Positions 62,472 through 64,000 of a stretch of 64,000 nt of DNA are shown piece by piece. Position 1 is the stretch's first letter; each line of letters starts with the position of its first letter. Where the stretch lies: positions 744,001 through 808,000 of the forward strand of contig NZ_SLXQ01000001.1 in NCBI RefSeq assembly GCF_004340875.1. The letters are read 5' to 3'. Source of the DNA: Tamaricihabitans halophyticus. GTDB taxonomy: Bacteria; Actinomycetota; Actinomycetes; Mycobacteriales; Pseudonocardiaceae. The position numbers and the translations under genes are program-made. The notes below the pieces were generated by a model, which searched no databases, was not told where the DNA came from, and saw only the letters and a list, made by a program, of their open reading frames with translations.

Positions 62472-64000
62472 GACTTGGTTTTCGCCGTGGTCTTACTCTT
62501 CGCCGAACTGGACTTGGTGGTACTGGACTTGGTGCTGGTGGACTTCTTCGCGGTACTGCGTTTCTTCGGCGCGGGCCCCTTGGCGCGCTTTTCCGAAAGC
62601 AGCTCGGCCGCCCGCTCGTCGGTCAGTTCCTCGACGGAATCACCCTTGCGCAGCGAGGCGTTGTACTCGCCATCGGTCACGTACGGGCCGAACCTGCCGT
62701 CCTTGACCACCATCGGCTTACCGGACTGCGGGTCGTTGCCCAGCTCCTTCAACGGCGGCTTCGCCGCGGCCTGCCGGCCACGTCGCTTCGGTTCCGCGTA
62801 GATCTTCAACGCTTCCTCGAGCGTGATGTTGAAGATCTGCTCCTCGGTTTCCAGCGAACGGGAATCGGTGCCCTTCTTCAGGTAAGGGCCGTACCGACCG
62901 TTCTGCGCGGTGATCTCGTTGCCGGACTCCGGATCGGTACCGACCACCCTGGGCAGCGAGAGCAGTTTCAGCGCATCGTCCAATGTGACCTCGGAGATCA
63001 CCATGGACTTCAGCAGCGAGGCGGTACGCGGCTTCGGCTTCTTCGCCTTGCTGGTCTTCTTCGCGCCTTCGGCCTCGGGCTCCTCCGGCAGGATCTCCGT
63101 CACGTATGGACCGAACCGGCCCTCCTTGGCCACGATCTCGTGCCCGCTGACCGGATCCGTGCCGAGCGTCCGACCTTCCTGCGGGGTCGCGAACAGTTCC
63201 TCGGCGATCTGCGCGGTGAGCTCATCGGGCGGCAGGTCCTCCGGCAGGTTGGCCCGCTGCGAGGAGCCGTCCACCTCCCGCTCCAGATACGGCCCGTACC
63301 GGCCAACCCGCACGTACACGGTGCGCCCGGCGTCGTCGGTGAACATCGGAATGGAGTTCACCTCACGCGCGTCGATGTGCTCGACGCCGCTGCCAACCAG
63401 CTTCTTCAACCCGCCGGAGCGCCCGACCGAGCCAGTCGGCCCGCTCTGCCCGCCGAAGTAGAACCCGGAAAGCCACGCGGTGCGCGCCTGGTCACCACTG
63501 GCGATCGAGTCGAGCTCGTCCTCCATGGCGGCCGTGAAGTCGTAGTCCACCAACCGCTCGAAGTGCTGTTCCAGCAAGCCGACCACGGCGAAGGCCACCC
63601 AGGACGGCACCAGCGCGGAACCCTTCTTCCACACATAGCCGCGGTTCTGGATGGTGTTGATGATCGACGCGTATGTGGACGGTCGCCCGATGCCGAGTTC
63701 TTCGAGCGTGCTGACCAACCTCGGCTCGGTGTACCTGGCCGGCGGGCTGGTGGAATGCCCATCCGGCGACAGCTCGGCCGCGGTGAGCCGCTGGTCTTTG
63801 ACCAGCTCGGGCAGCCGACGCTCGGCGTCATCGGCTTCCCCACCGGATTCCGAGTCCACCGCTTCCACGTAGGCCTTGAGGAAACCGGCGAAGGTGATGG
63901 TGCGCCCGGAGGCGGCGAAGGTGCACTCCTCGCCGGAGGCGGCATTGCCGGTGATCCGCACGGATACCGTGGTGCCCTTGGCATCGGCCATCTGCGAGGC
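62468..64000 (-). CDS. topA: DNA topoisomerase I, C-terminal part
   Basis: The frame is open to the window edge; at least 510 codons are present. The visible part covers the end of the type IA core (ARYTEPRLVSTLEELGIGRP) and repeated C-terminal domains each with KxGRFGPYV or NGRYGPYLKKG, as in actinobacterial TopA. It ends in a Lys/Ser-rich tail (PKKRSTAKKSTS) that aids processive DNA binding. Zinc fingers are absent, as usual in actinobacteria. The active-site Tyr lies beyond the window. Confidence 0.93.
   Translation of the reverse strand, partial: ASQMADAKGTTVSVRITGNAASGEECTFAASGRTITFAGFLKAYVEAVDSESGGEADDAERRLPELVKDQRLTAAELSPDGHSTSPPARYTEPRLVSTLEELGIGRPSTYASIINTIQNRGYVWKKGSALVPSWVAFAVVGLLEQHFERLVDYDFTAAMEDELDSIASGDQARTAWLSGFYFGGQSGPTGSVGRSGGLKKLVGSGVEHIDAREVNSIPMFTDDAGRTVYVRVGRYGPYLEREVDGSSQRANLPEDLPPDELTAQIAEELFATPQEGRTLGTDPVSGHEIVAKEGRFGPYVTEILPEEPEAEGAKKTSKAKKPKPRTASLLKSMVISEVTLDDALKLLSLPRVVGTDPESGNEITAQNGRYGPYLKKGTDSRSLETEEQIFNITLEEALKIYAEPKRRGRQAAAKPPLKELGNDPQSGKPMVVKDGRFGPYVTDGEYNASLRKGDSVEELTDERAAELLSEKRAKGPAPKKRSTAKKSTSTKSSTTKSSSAKSKTTAKTKS

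Overview
The window reads as chromosomal DNA of a high-GC actinomycete, most likely in the Pseudonocardiales. The grounds are GC-rich genes with many GTG starts, SARP and NarL-type regulators, an MFS protein fused to a thymidylate-kinase-like domain next to holB and topA, and LAxTG-like surface proteins. This placement is inference. I saw no transposase, integrase, CRISPR array or rRNA. The only RNA gene is one tRNA-Thr.

Bases 1-40837 hold most of an aromatic (type II) polyketide gene cluster that continues past the left edge. Its core is a minus-strand run from 35945 down to 21499: two SchA/CurD-type cyclases, a POT-family transporter, two FabG-like SDRs, two DUF1772 (anthrone-oxygenase family) proteins, a 6PGDH-like dehydrogenase, a TcmI-type cyclase, a cupin, KS-alpha, CLF, ACP, an SRPBCC cyclase/aromatase, two ABM-fold monooxygenases, and a dedicated acetyl-CoA carboxylase (fused AccD-AccA, AccB, AccC). 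Left of this lie a two-component system, an MMPL exporter, a Tat-exported multicopper oxidase with a small membrane partner, a DegT aminotransferase with an aldo/keto reductase, two flavoprotein hydroxylases, two macrolide-type glycosyltransferases, two tandem mosaic O-methyltransferases, a DrrAB-like ABC exporter and an asparagine-synthase-like amidotransferase cut by the window edge. To the right are an LLM/F420 oxidoreductase, a third O-methyltransferase and a SARP activator with three TTA codons. The set fits a heavily oxidised, methylated and glycosylated pentangular or xanthone-like product, perhaps with a ring nitrogen from the amidotransferase. The product itself cannot be read from sequence.

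Bases 40882-49354 form a ureide (allantoin) catabolic locus: ureidoglycine aminohydrolase, a DUF6986 aldolase-like protein, an IclR repressor, malate synthase, an NCS1 allantoin permease, a racemase-family protein and allantoinase. Three TTCCGGAA palindromes sit ahead of the permease. Allantoate amidohydrolase and ureidoglycolate lyase are not in the window.

Bases 49499-64000 are ordinary chromosome: a small secreted protein, a second NarL two-component pair, a secreted tripeptidyl-aminopeptidase-like hydrolase, an isochorismatase-fold protein without its nucleophile, DinB and DHFR-fold proteins, tRNA-Thr(CGU), a surface protein, holB, the MFS/thymidylate-kinase fusion, two uncharacterised proteins and the C-terminal half of topA.
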